From: Mesostigma viride
Taxonomy: Eukaryota; Streptophyta; Mesostigmatophyceae; Mesostigmatales; Mesostigmataceae
Direction: 5' to 3'
DNA: 45,000 nt
Assembly: GCA_009746045.1 (NCBI GenBank)
Contig: RPFO01000103.1
Span: forward strand, 2,758,738-2,803,737
Positions within the stretch are counted from its first letter, which is position 1; every line of letters starts with the position of its first letter. The notes below the pieces were generated by a model. That model was given only the letters and a program-made list of their open reading frames with translations. It was not told the DNA's origin and ran no database searches. The translations under genes were made by a program, and so were the position numbers. Positions 22,241 to 33,283 of this stretch are shown in pieces.

Positions 22241-25200
22241 ATGGATTTAAGCAAAGACTTCGTCTGCCCTCTCTCCCTCGACTTGATGACAGATCCTGTC
22301 ATGCTAGTCGAGACGGGCGAAATCTTCGAGAGGAGCGCGATACAGGGCTGGTTTGACAGGGGAAATGCGACGGACCCCTGGACGAGGCAGCCGTTGACCA
22401 GCACCAAACTCATGCCCGTTCGCCTGCTTCGCCGGCTGGTGGAGGACTGGGTGGAGCAGCGCAAGGAGCAGCAGCGCGTCGAGGAAGAACAAGAGGTGAC
22501 GCGCAAGATGATCGGCGCACTCGAGGACGACAGCGTGATGTTCATCCCGCCGGAGCGCCTCACGCTTGGGCGAGAAATTGGGAGCGGTGGCATGGGCATC
22601 GTGCGCGCCGCCATCCTTCAGCCATCCGGGAAGGATGTGGCCGTGAAGATGCTGCCCGTGCCAGTCTTATCCCAGGATGGGTCGGCAGCCTTTCGTCGAG
22701 AGGTCAAGGTGCTGCAACGGGGCTCCACATTTTGCCACAATGTGTGCCGCTTCCTGGGCGTGACCAAGCTCGACAACCACCTCTGCATCGTCATGTTCAA
22801 GTACGAGCAGTCCCTGGAGGACGTCATCAAGCTCAGGAGGGACGCATTTGTCCCCCAGGACGCCGGCACGGCGCGGCCGCCAGTACCCAACACGTGCATC
22901 CCGTACCCGCGCCTGCTGCTGCTGGCGCAGGACGTGTGCCTCGCGATGGCCGACCTCCACCGCCAGCACATCATCGTGCAGGACCTCAAGCCGGCCAATG
23001 TGCTGCTGGACGCATATGACCGCGCGGTCGTCGCCGATTTCGGCATCTCCCTCGCGGTCGAGCACACGCTGTCCGCGCGCAAGGCGACCAGCATTGTGGG
23101 CTCTGTCCACTACATGGCCCCTGAGCAGCACGACCCTGACGAGGCCGCGCAGGGGGTGACCGCGCAGGCCGACGTGTGGGCGTTTGGCTGCCTGCTCGTG
23201 GCCATGGCGACGGGGCAGGGGCCCTGGGAGGGCCTCCAGATGCGCCAGGTCATCACGAACGTGCTCGTGCGACGGCAGGCGCCGCCGGTGCCCGAGGCCC
23301 TCCCGGGCAAGCTCCAGGACATGGTGCGGCGGTGCTTCTCGTTCGAGCCGCAGGGACGGCCCTCGTTTGACGAGATGCTGGTGACGCTGCGGGAGGCGTG
23401 GGGCCAGCAGAGCCAGCCGCCGCCAATAGGCACCGTTGATGAGGGTCCTGCCCAGGGGGGGCGAGATCTGCCATCCGAGGGGGAGCGGCCTCTCCATGTT
23501 TCGGTAGGTTGATGATTGTTTGATGGCTCTATTGGTGTCTCAGTTTTAGTATTCAAGTATTTATCTATAAAGTGTCAACAAGTGGCTCTTGTATCTTCGC
23601 ATGGCCGGCCACTGCCAGGGGGTGAATTATACATCATTGCCATCAGCGCATTATATATTATTACCATCGGTTCCTGCAAGCTTGAGCGTTCACGCACGAA
23701 GTTTAGATCGGATAACGGCTACCGAAGGGCTGCGTTGACAGGTTAATTTTTTCTTTGATTGGCAATACCTTGCCGATCTCAATGAGACAGCCGATGTGGC
23801 CAGTGAAGGACGTGTGTGGGGCCGTGGCAGGTACATCCATGTTGCCATTCAGATACCGAGCTGCGCACTGACAGCAGTGCTGTCAAACCTTTTGTGGACG
23901 CCTGTTTTGTCGGACGTTGAAGTCATGCCTTCTTCGTTAGCGAGTGACATGCAAAGGAAGTGTGTCGTGCCTGAAGTAGTTGCATGCTCTGCACAAAGAC
24001 CAGCATTTACCATTCTCGAAGAAAGCAACAAACGTGAAAGCACATTTGCCAGACCATTTACCAGAATCGCGTTTACCCAGCATTTACCATGTCTGGGTCA
24101 AGATATAGTACTTAAGTGGTCATGCGTTCCTTGACATGATTCTGCTGGTATTGCGGAGCGTATGCTTCATGGGTTCATCGTGCCAAGTTCCAATCTGATG
24201 TCCGCATAGATGTTGTTTATAGCTACCCAATCCTCAAAAAGGGTTTCCCTCGGGTTTTCATTTCATTGATTTCGGGGGACTGAGGGGGATTGGTGCAGGT
24301 AGGATCCAACAAGGGTGCGTTAATTCAGCTATGCCTAATTCTCTACAAGCACCAGGCCTTTCCTTCGTTTGACCACGGGTATTGAGCTACTTTGGTCGGT
24401 CGGACCGCCCTGCATGCTTGGGTGGGATATTGCCAGGTACTCCGTGTCAATACAAAATTTTTCCATGTAACTGGTGTGTGAAAACGCCGCGCATTTTGCT
24501 CGCATTGCTACTGGGCACCCCCATTGAATCCTGCGAGCCATGTGTTTTGTGCTTTACCCGCAAATGCAGGATTGGCTGAGCCGTCAGAGCCAACGCGGCG
24601 GCCAAGGGTCCCTGGAGCAGACCATCGGGCACCGACTCCAACTGGAGTGCCAGCAAGAGCTGCAGGCGTGGGGCCTGGAGCTGACAAGGAAGGTGGAGGC
24701 ACTGGAGGCGAAGCTGAAGGCGATGGAGGAGCTGGCGAGGGTAAGCCAGGCGCTGAGGGACGAGGAGCTTGCCCGTACAAGGTTGGAGCTGGAGCTGGTG
24801 AAGTCCAAGGGGCACGGCGACTCGAAGAAGGCGGACAATTCAGTGGAGAAGTGGCAAGAAACGTACCGCTGCGCTGCACTGACGACCGGATCCCCGCCGC
24901 CGCCGCCGCTGTTTCTTGCGGCACGCACAGGGCGGCTGGACGTCGTCAAGCATTTCGTTCTGTTTGGAGTGGACTTAAACGAAAGGGATAAGAAAGGGGA
25001 CACCGTGCTCCACATTGCAGTGGAGTATGGGCACACTGAGGTGGTCAGGTTCTTACTAGAGGCAGGCGCTAATGTAAAGGCCACCAGAAGCATCACAAGC
25101 CACACTGCTCTGCATACAGCGGCGGCCAAGGGGGATGTTGATCTCGTGAGGGTACTGCTGGCCGGGGGTGCGGACGTGAACGCCACTGCTTCCCTAAGCA

Positions 25201-25760
25201 AACAAACTGCGCTCGACCTGGCCGTACAAAATGGGCACCTGGAAATGGTCAAGTGCTTGATCAAGGCAGGGACTAAACTGGACATCCGTAGAGATGACGA
25301 TGCCTCCATTTGGCCACCTTTGCATTGGGCTGCTGAGAAGGGGTTTCTTGATATAGTCGATGCGCTGCTGGCTGGCGGTGCTGAAGTGAATGCCAACAGG
25401 TGCATGAAATGGTGTGATCCCGGCGGAACCTGCACAGGTTACCAGCCAGTTTTATGTACGGCAATCGAAGCAAGAAGCCTTGTCTTGGTCAAGCGGCTGG
25501 TTGAGGCAGGTGCTTCCCCACATGCGATCACGGTCAGGAACGAAACAAGTGGTTATAATTATACTCTGCCGGCCCTTTGGACAGCGGTGAAGAGCGGGAG
25601 CTTAGAGATTGTCCAATATCTGGTGGGAGCAGGAGCTGATGTTCACAGGGCCAACAAAACAGATCAAAATCAACGTATTCACGAATCCCTCATGGCGGCA
25701 GCAAAAGGCCAGCCAGAGATGGAGAGGTTCCTGATTAGCTCGGGTTTGAGAGGTTCTTGA
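22241..25760 (+). CDS. U-box / protein kinase / coiled-coil / ankyrin-repeat protein
   Basis: Proposed exons are 22241-23503 and 24570-25760 (817 residues). Donor GTAGGT at 23504 and acceptor ATGCAG ending at 24569 are both phase 0. Exon 1 starts with a U-box (about residues 6-72: FVCPLSLDLMTDPVML, WTRQPL), the E2-binding fold of plant-type E3 ligases. A kinase domain follows (about 100-370) with glycine loop GSGGMGIV, VAVKML lysine, DLKPANVLL, DFG and MAPEQ. The HRD motif is VQD, so H and R are lost while catalytic Asp remains. Exon 2 has a Glu/Leu/Lys-rich coiled coil (about 430-520) and about eight ankyrin repeats to the C-terminus. The family context suggests a signalling kinase or ubiquitin ligase; the substrate is unknown. 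Without the splice, 22241-23512 and 24540-25760 would be two separate proteins. Confidence 0.78.
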
Positions 25761-26386
25761 GTATGCGGGGCCAGTGCTAGGATCACATCGTACCGTGGAC
25801 CCTTTGCAATGCAGTTACTAGACTTTAGGTTCTTGTTTGACATCCATTCCATCCCGCGAGCCATTTCTACAGATGAGGATTTATGAGACGTACCGTCGGC
25901 AGTATTAGTTAATTAATTAATTAATTAATAGACACGTGACTGCGTCACGTGAGCAGAAGTCCTCAGTGGGAGGGGAACATGGGATGGAATGGATTAATTA
26001 ATTAATTAATTATCAACATCACTCCGTTGGGAGTCAATGTAGCACATATCCCTGAGAAGGGGCATATGGCTTTTAATACATTCTAGGCTACTTCCTGCAA
26101 GAGTGGAATGTAAGCAGCACTTGCTCTAGGTGCCTCAAGGGCACCGGCACCCTCATGATCTTCACACTATGCCCAGCTAAGGGGGAGTATGTCATGTGGG
26201 GGAAGATCATCATGGCTATACAAGAGCTAGGGCATGGCTTCTCGACAGAGAGCATCTCTCTGCATGGCATAGCATGGCTAAATTCTTAATGCAACATCCA
26301 TGGGGGTCCCATTATAGGCATGGCTTGGCTAAATTCTGAAGGCATCATCCATGGGGGCCATTATGGGCGCACATGCGCGTGGGCCA

Positions 26387-28363
26387 TGGCTGACGGCGGA
26401 GCTCATAACTTTCACGTTTGAGCACCGAATTTAGCCGTGAATATCACAATCGACGCGTCTTTTTATGACGCACATGCTGATATAATTTTCCGACGCTATT
26501 ACGCAATATACGATGAGCAAACGCCTCTCGACGCAACGCAGCCTGGCGGCTGCGCTTAGCAATGAAAATACGTCTGCAGCCCCGGCTGCAGCTTCGCCAA
26601 CCGGTCCAGAAGGCAGCGGCGCCACTAGCCAAGCTCTAGTGGTCGCCCAGCCCCCTCTGGCCGCCTCGCCAGCAGCGTCGCCTGAACCCAAGCGCAGTCG
26701 CCCTGCCGAGCCGACCTGGGAGGAGTTCGACTTTGACGCCAGCCAGCCCGGCTTTTTTGACAAGCTCAACCCCGACAAGATCCTGAGCTACGTGTTTTTC
26801 GGATCGTATGCCTCGCTTCTCGAGATGTGCAAGCAACTCTTCCATCAGGGCCGCCTCACCGATGCTTTCCAGAGACGCACCCATCCAGCGACGCACAACT
26901 TCGACACCATCCTCAAATGCCGCCGCCCCCACCTTCAGATTCGCGTCCTTTTCTCCCTCCTCGGCCGCTCCCTCGAGGAGCTTTGGCCCCCAAAGCCCCT
27001 CACCACCACCTTAACCGAATCCTCCATCCGCTCACTCCTCAAGGAGGCCCTCGAGCAGCACGTGGCCCCCATCGCAGCAGATGTGGCGGTCATGGGCAGC
27101 ACGTTGGCTGCCGAGCTCCCCCTCCTCTCCACCGCCACCTCCACCATCTCCACCGCCACCTCCACCCTCCTCGCCTCCTCCACCGCCACCACCTCCACCT
27201 CCGACGCCATCACCGCCCAGCTCCGTGACATCGACCAGCGTCTTAAGGACAACGCCATTGCTATCGAGGTTCTGCAGAATACCGCAGGCCTCACCGCCCA
27301 GGCGGTGAAGGACATTGCCGCCAAGCCCGCCTCGGCTGGCCTGGCCGGCGATGCTCCTCCCATCACCACCTGGGCGGACATGCTTAAGCAACATACCACC
27401 TCCACCACCTCCGCCGTCGCAGCCCAGCTTCAACGGCAGACGCTTGACCTCCGCGAGGAGGCCGAGCTCGCCAAGCGCAGCCTCAACGTCATTGTCAAGA
27501 ACTTCAAGATGGAGGAAGGTGAGAATTCCGAGAAGCTTTTGCGTGCGTTTGAGAGAGAAATCCTTGGTCGCATGGGCCTTAACGGTGAGATCGAGCTGGC
27601 TGCCCACCGCCTTCCCCGCGCGCGGGGTAAGGCAGGGCCGCCCCCGCTCCTCCTCACCTTTAAGACCCCGGCGGACAAGATTTCTTTTCTCAGACGCCGC
27701 AAGCGGCTCGAGAAGACTCTCTTCACCCTTGATGACGACTTGACCCTGGCGCAGCAACAACGGCGACGGGAGCTATGGCCGCCTACCTCCAGCTCCGGCA
27801 GACCAAGGCGGGGCAGCCGGTGTACTGGAAGGGGGCGGCCATCTACGTCGGCCACAAGCCCTGGCAGGCGACCCCCCCCCCCCCGCGGCCCCAGCGACTC
27901 CAGACGCCCCAGCTTAGGGGAATACAGCAGTAGTAGTGCAGAATAGATAGACCGTGGCCATGTACATGTACGCCTCCTAGAGGCACTATCCCAGCTAAGC
28001 CCCGCGCTTTATTTAATCATGTACATGTGTGCCTATGATGTGCCACACTCCAGACGATGCCTAGCCTTATTTAGTAATGTTGTGCCCATGCAGGGAGTCA
28101 CTCTCTGCTGAGAAGCCATGCCATAGCTCTTGTATAGCCATGACATGATCTTCCCCCCTCACAGGCATGCTCCCCCCTTACCCGGGCATAGCGTGATAGA
28201 CCATATGCGGGTGCGGGTGCCCTGGTGCACCTAGAGCAAGTGTTGTTTACATTCCCACCCTTGCAGGAAGTAGCTTAGAATGTATTATAGGCTCATATGC
28301 CCCTTCTCAGGGCTATGTGCTACATATACTCCCAACGGAGTTATGTTCCTAATTAATTAATTA
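26387..28363 (+). mobile_element. ORF1-only LINE-like element, plus copy
   Basis: A 1,977-bp element flanked by a 14-bp duplication ATGCGCGTGGGCCA at 26373-26386 and 28364-28377. It has a 5' UTR of about 126 bp that matches the minus copy, ORF1 at 26513, a 3' UTR of about 400 bp, a CAAC-loop hairpin (28328-28341) and an (AATT)n tail. It carries no ORF2. The layout is like mammalian HAL1 (half-L1) elements. Confidence 0.88.
26513..27946 (+). CDS. L1-type ORF1 protein (RNA-binding), frameshifted near its C-terminus
   Basis: The protein starts MSKRLSTQRSLAAAL. A Pro/Ala-rich region to about residue 60 is followed by a conserved block (FGSYASLLEMCKQLF) and a Ser/Thr-rich middle with heptads. The C-terminal half resembles the L1 ORF1p RRM and C-terminal domain: LNVIVKNF, LLRAFEREI, AAHRLPRARGKAGPPPLLLT, FTLDDDLTLAQQQRRRELWP. 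In the L1 family this protein binds RNA as a trimer and acts in the retrotransposition particle. Compared with the minus copy, one base is missing near 27780. The annotated frame therefore ends in an unrelated Arg/Pro-rich tail, while the +1 frame carries YLQLRQTKAGQPVYWKGAA. It is probably a recently broken copy. Confidence 0.8.
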   Translation: MSKRLSTQRSLAAALSNENTSAAPAAASPTGPEGSGATSQALVVAQPPLAASPAASPEPKRSRPAEPTWEEFDFDASQPGFFDKLNPDKILSYVFFGSYASLLEMCKQLFHQGRLTDAFQRRTHPATHNFDTILKCRRPHLQIRVLFSLLGRSLEELWPPKPLTTTLTESSIRSLLKEALEQHVAPIAADVAVMGSTLAAELPLLSTATSTISTATSTLLASSTATTSTSDAITAQLRDIDQRLKDNAIAIEVLQNTAGLTAQAVKDIAAKPASAGLAGDAPPITTWADMLKQHTTSTTSAVAAQLQRQTLDLREEAELAKRSLNVIVKNFKMEEGENSEKLLRAFEREILGRMGLNGEIELAAHRLPRARGKAGPPPLLLTFKTPADKISFLRRRKRLEKTLFTLDDDLTLAQQQRRRELWPPTSSSGRPRRGSRCTGRGRPSTSATSPGRRPPPPRGPSDSRRPSLGEYSSSSAE

Positions 28364-28421
28364 ATGCGCGTGGGCCACATGCTAGGCTAAGCCTTACTAA
28401 TCTACACTACTGGTATATATC

Positions 28422-29783
28422 CTAGTCTGAGGTGGCAGGAGGGGGCTGCCAGGGCTTGTGGTCAACGTGGATGACCGCCCCCCTCCAGTATACCGGCTTC
28501 CCCCTTGCGCTCTGCCGGAGCTGAAGGTAGGTCGGCCATAGCTCGCGTCGCCGTTGTTGCTGGGCCAGGGTCAAGTCGTCGTCCAGCGTGAAGCGGGCTC
28601 CGATAGCTTCTTGCGGCATTTAAGGAACGCCAGCTTGTCCGCCATGTACTTAAAGGTGAGGAGCACGGGTGCCGGGCCAGCCTTCCCCCGCGCGCGGCCG
28701 GGGGAGGCGGACAGCCGACATGTCCAGCTCACCAGTGAGTAACATGGGGGCAAGAATGTCGCGCTTAAATGCCTCAAGAAGGCTCGTGGAGGTCTCACCT
28801 GCCTGCTGGTCGAAGTGCTTGACGATGACATTGTGGCTGCGCCGGGCGATGTCGGCTTCCTCGCGAAGGTCGAGGGCTTGTTGCTTGAGTTGTGCCGAGA
28901 TGGTGGAGGTGGTGGAGGTGGTGTGCTGCTTAAGCAAGTCCGCCCAGGTGGAGGGAGCATCGCCGGCCGGGCCAGCAGGAGCCGGCTGGGCGGCGATGTC
29001 CTTCACCGCCTGGGCGGTGAGGCCGGCGGTGTCATGCAAGCTCTCAAGGGCGTTGGCGGTGGCTTGAAGGCGGTGGTCGAGGTCGAGGAGCTGGGCTTTG
29101 ATGTCGGCAGTGGAGGCGGAAATGGCAGTGGAGGTGGAGGCGGCGGCGGTGGAAATGTGAGGAAGTTCAGCAGTCAGCGTGCCGCCGATTGCTGCTATAT
29201 CGGCAGCAAGGGGGGTCACGTGCTGCTGAAAGGCTTCCGTGAGGATGGAACGGAATGCGGGGGCGGAGATGGATGGAGCCCAGATCTCGCCGTCAGACTT
29301 CTGGAGAAGAGAGTTGAGGACGGCGTGTTGGAGTTGGGGGCGGGGACACCCGAACATCTGGCTGATGTTGTGCCAGCGTCGGCCGTCGGTGACGAGGAGG
29401 CGTCCAGTGGCGTGGAGATGGAGGCACAGGTCGTAAAGCGAGGCGTAGTCCCCGAAGAAGATGTGATGCATAGCATCACTCGGAGAAATGGTGGTCCAGT
29501 CGTAATCATCGACCTGGAAAGGTTGGGGCCGAAAGCGCGGTTCCGAGAAGCGTGTTTCCGCCCAGCGTGGCCCTTCAGTTTTGTCGGCGGGGCGGGCGCG
29601 TTTAGGGTCAGGCGATGCCGATGGCGAGGCATTGAGGCCGGGAGGTTGCTGGGTGACCACCAGTGCACGACTAGTGTCACCGCTGCCTGCCGGATCTGGC
29701 GAAGCGGCAGCCTCAGCTGCCGCATTGTCGAAGGCGAGCGCATCCGCCAAACTGCGTTGCGTCGACGGGCGTTTGCTCGTCAT
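28422..29783 (-). pseudogene. L1-type ORF1, minus copy, with frameshifts
   Basis: Homologous to the plus-strand ORF1. It starts MTSKRPSTQRSLADALAF at 29783 and is intact to about 28700 (SHNVIVKHF, EAFKRDILAPML). The frame then shifts: the RRM continues as GRARGKAGPAPVLLTFK in a second frame and as FTLDDDLTLAQQQRRRELWP from about 28600 in a third, ending at 28422. At least two indels are needed. Divergence from the plus copy is substantial, so the two insertions come from different lineages of the family. Confidence 0.85.
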
Positions 29784-30011
29784 ATATTGCGTTTTAGATT
29801 CGGAAAATTATATCAGCATGTGCGTCTTAGAAAGACGAAGCGATAGTGATATTCACGACTAAATTTGGTGCTCAAACGTGAAAGTTATGAGCTCCGACAG
29901 CCATGGCTACCTCGTGGCTCGTGGCTGGAATCGCCTCCAAGCCATGCCGTAATTCCAGCCATGCCAATTCAAGCCATGCCGTAATACCATGGAATGGATG
30001 GTATAAGCTAT

Positions 30012-31400
30012 CTAGGTCCTAGTTACAGGGGGGTGGGCACCGCGGCCCGAATCGCTATGAATGCCATACTTGGTCACACGCGGAGCCCCCACAGGCTTGG
30101 GGGTGGTCTCCTTCATCACTACTTGCCATCTATCCTTGCGCACCATCTGCCTCCATATTACAGACAAACCAGGAGGCTGCCCGGGGGTGAGCCCGTCACG
30201 CCTAGTGTAGCACATGTCCATGCCGAGTCTATCACGAAAAGTCCACGGGTGGCGGCCCTGCCGCGCGCGGCCGGGGGCACGCCAGGTGAGGACATATCGC
30301 CCAGGCTGGGCGGGCTTGGTGCCAGCTAGTCTATCTGATGTATCTACCTGATCTGTGCGGGCCAGGTGCCCGGCTAGGCCCAGGCGCCTGTGCCTAATAA
30401 TGTGGGAAACATAGGGCAAATCAGCGTACAAATCCTCATTACTAATGTGCAAACCAAAGGGGATGTTAAGGGCCTTGCGCAGCATCTTGGTGACGTTGCC
30501 GTCGAGTCGTTGCTCCAGCTCCTGCGTCAATGTCCACGTCTCGGCGCCGTAGGTCAGGATCGTCAGAATGATGACCTTGAAGAGGTCACGCTTGACGATC
30601 CGGGGTAGGGCGGGGTCGCTCCACCAGCGGCGGTGGTCATGGAGGTGCGCCCACGCCATGCCGATCCGTGTCGTCATGTCGTCCTCGCATGCAGTCGGGA
30701 AGCCAACTGCCGAGCAGCTTGAAGCGGCCTGAAGGAGGGTAGTTGACCTCGGCATCGTCTAAGAGGCGGAGTGTGGGTGGGGGCCCTGCCATGCCGAGGG
30801 CCAAGGCCTCCGTTTTGGGGCTGATTTCTAGACCAACCGCCCGAGCCTCGAGCGCCAGGCAGTCCAGCCAAAGTTGGGCAGACTCCGGCTAAATTCTCGA
30901 TGAGCGTGATGTCGTCGCCATAAATGAGGTCAGCTAGTAAATTCTGCTTGTTAGTCGGCCCCCCTTCCCCAAGCTCGTTCGTGATCGCTAGGCCAGGGGC
31001 ACGGCCTGCAATGCTAGCAAAGCGAGCACGTGCCTGGCGCATAACATAATCTACTACAATAATAAACAGGTACGGCGACAGGACGCAACCCTGCCAGACG
31101 CCGGTCTGCAGTGGGCATGGCGGGGTAATGCCGTGTTGAGTGCGCACCGAAGTGGTCGACCCCTCGTACAGCGTGCGGATGACGGTAATCAGGGGAGTGG
31201 GGACGCGAGCGCGAGCAAGTACAGCCGCCCATAGAGCGTCCCAGAGGACAGAATTGAAAAGCCTTGATGAAGTCGAGGAAGATCAGGATGGCGGGAAACT
31301 CACCAGGTTGCAGGAGAGCGATTTCCTCGAAGAGGCGACGCGCGACGAAGATGGCCATGACGATGTTGCGCCCAGGACGGAAGCCCATTTGACTTTCCCC
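30012..31400 (-). pseudogene. LINE-B reverse transcriptase remnant
   Basis: On the minus strand, in order: MGFRPGRNIVMAIFVARRLF, FLDFIKAF (RT motif A), GVWQGCVLSPYLFIIVVDYV (motif B) and LADLIYGDDITLIE (motif C, with YGDD instead of the usual YADD). The C-terminal region has LTYGAETWTLT and RRLGLAGHLAR. The pieces lie in different frames, so several frameshifts have destroyed the ORF. The clade was not resolved; no RNase H was seen. Confidence 0.85.
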
Positions 31401-31491
31401 AAGGTGACAGTCGAGAGCAGAACGAAGGTCGGCAGTATGAAAAGAGAAAACAACTCACGCGTGACGCTGTCGCGTGTTATTAATTAATTAA

Positions 31492-31956
31492 CCCTTAGCC
31501 CGCTGACCCATTTTTGGCACTTTCATACCCCTGAAAATGAAAAAAATCATAACTCACAGGCCACAACTCCAAATACCCCCAACCAAGATGCTAGGAGTAT
31601 CTACACTTCAAGGGCTTTCAGAATATGCAATAATACCACGGCTTCATCAAAGCATTTTATCACGGAAAATTTCCCTGATAACGGCACGTTGGCAGCCATA
31701 TGTCGTCACGCGCGCGCGCGACTCAGTGAAAATTTTCCGCCAAAGTCACGTGACCCCCTATGATTACAGCCCTATAATTACAGGCTATGGCGGATATTAC
31801 CCCCAAACCTATGCATCACCTTCGCCCCTAAGTGTTCCCGGACCCACCGGACAACTGTCCTTCGTCACAAGTGGCGCGGCGCTCTCGGCGCGGCGCGAAA
31901 TTCGACCGTTAGTCAACCCCCCCGACAGGTCGGGGGGGTAGCGGACTAACTAAGGG
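31492..31956. mobile_element. piggyBac-like MITE
   Basis: A 465-bp element starting CCCTTAGCCCGCTGACCC and ending in the inverted CCCTTAGTTAGTCCGCTACC, flanked by TTAA at 31488-31491 and 31957-31960. TTAA duplication with CCC...GGG ends is the piggyBac hallmark. A perfect 10-bp GC stem (31917-31938) lies next to the right end. There is no transposase; the open frame across it has no family resemblance. Confidence 0.72.
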
Positions 31957-31960
31957 TTAA

Positions 31961-33283
31961 TAGGCGATGTTGGATTAAGGGTCAGGAGTTACGTAGTTTG
32001 AGTGCCCATTAATTAATTAACGGGGACGCGAAAGAACTCTTGAAACTAGGGTTAGAACGCCGCGAGAACAATTACAGAGATGATCCGGACGGAACGCACT
32101 GTCATGATAGAGATGGGATATTTAGAAGACCGAGTGGACGATTTTGGGAAAGGCATACGCGATTCGGGACTGCGACCAGCTCAGCCAGGCCGGCTGTCGC
32201 GTTCGCGTGCCATATCATCCGGCTGGACTGGTCATTACCGCTACTTGGAATGCATCCACTATCAGCAGTAATCATGTGTGTGATATGCCACCTCCCCCCC
32301 CACTCTTTAGCTCACAACAACGTGAGAGCAAAAAGTGAAAGAAAGGCATCGCACACAAAAGAAGGAAGCCCAAAGAGGGCGTCATTCCAGGCAGCAGCCA
32401 AAAAAAAAATTCCAGCTGCTCACAGATGCTTTTCCAGGATCAGCAACAACCTTAACATGCATGCTTTTGAAGGCTTAGCAATAACCCCTTCAATGGCTTT
32501 TTACAGGGAAAAGCCTAACCTCTTCAGATGCTTTTGAAGGCTAAGCAATAACCTCTTCCTTGTGCTTCCCTGGGTGAAGCAGGAGGAACCCCAGGCTGGC
32601 CGGACTGAACCCATCATGGCATGTATCCGTCAGACCACCCTCATGGCAACTGACTGCATGCAACCACTCACGGGGGCTGCTCCGGGCTGCTCGAACTATT
32701 TCACCCCATGAAGACAACAAACCAGTTGTGAGGGAGAGAAACGGACGAACAACGACCACCATGGTTCGTTGCTCATCCTTCTATACTGCTCAAAGCTCAA
32801 GCCTGGCGGCTGGCGCCACTAGCGCCACTTTAGATATCAGCCAATCATATAACATTGTCTAATTCCCGACAAGCTAAACTTCAAGCTTTATCTGTCAAGC
32901 GAACACAAATATACAAGGGAAAATCTATCGGCCATGCCAGGCACCGCCTGGGGCTTCCTTGCATTTGTGTCTGGTGTCCCACGTTGACATCCTGAAATTG
33001 CACAGCTGCTCAGTGCCTCGCCAGCTTGCTGTGTACCAGCATTCGGCAAAACGGCCCTTGTGACGAATGTCAGTGAAATTCAGGTCCGCCCAAAAGTTCC
33101 GTCAGCAAATTCAGCGAACTTGGCGCGTAAGTACAACTGAGATCCGCAGCGTCAGTACCGGGCCGCGGTATAGCAACCCGCACAAGGCTGCGGACGTCAG
33201 AATTACGCTAAAATCTGGTAGCTACTCGTACCATGGTAGCTAAAATCTGAATTGCGGACGTGACAAATCACGGACGCGACACG
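31961..33283. other. stretch without a recognised gene
   Basis: Contains an ATTAATTAATTAA tail at about 32008-32020 and a short direct repeat (CAGATGCTTTTGAAGGCTAA type) near 32424-32550. No ORF has recognisable motifs and no repeat family was identified. Confidence 0.5.

Larger units (their letters stand above)
25994..29988 (-). mobile_element. ORF1-only LINE-like element, minus copy
   Basis: Flanked by ATGGAATGGA at 25984-25993 and 29989-29998, inside LINE-B copy 3. On the minus strand it has a 5' UTR, one ORF1 (29783-28422, broken), a 3' UTR, a hairpin with CAAC loop (26021-26034) and a (TAAT)n tail. A plus-strand sister element (26387-28363) splits its 3' UTR. Without that insertion and its duplicated target the length is about 2.0 kb. 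There is no room for a reverse transcriptase. Confidence 0.85.
25906..31427 (-). mobile_element. LINE family B, copy 3 (host of nested insertions)
   Basis: A 5'-truncated LINE on the minus strand bounded by the 11-bp duplication GTCGGCAGTAT at 25895-25905 and 31428-31438. Its 3' hairpin (25933-25951) and (TTAA)n tail (25908-25929) match copies 1 and 2. A second element at 25994-29988 interrupts it. It inserted about 135 bp past the stop of the ankyrin protein, so it may lie in that gene's 3' UTR. Confidence 0.88.
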
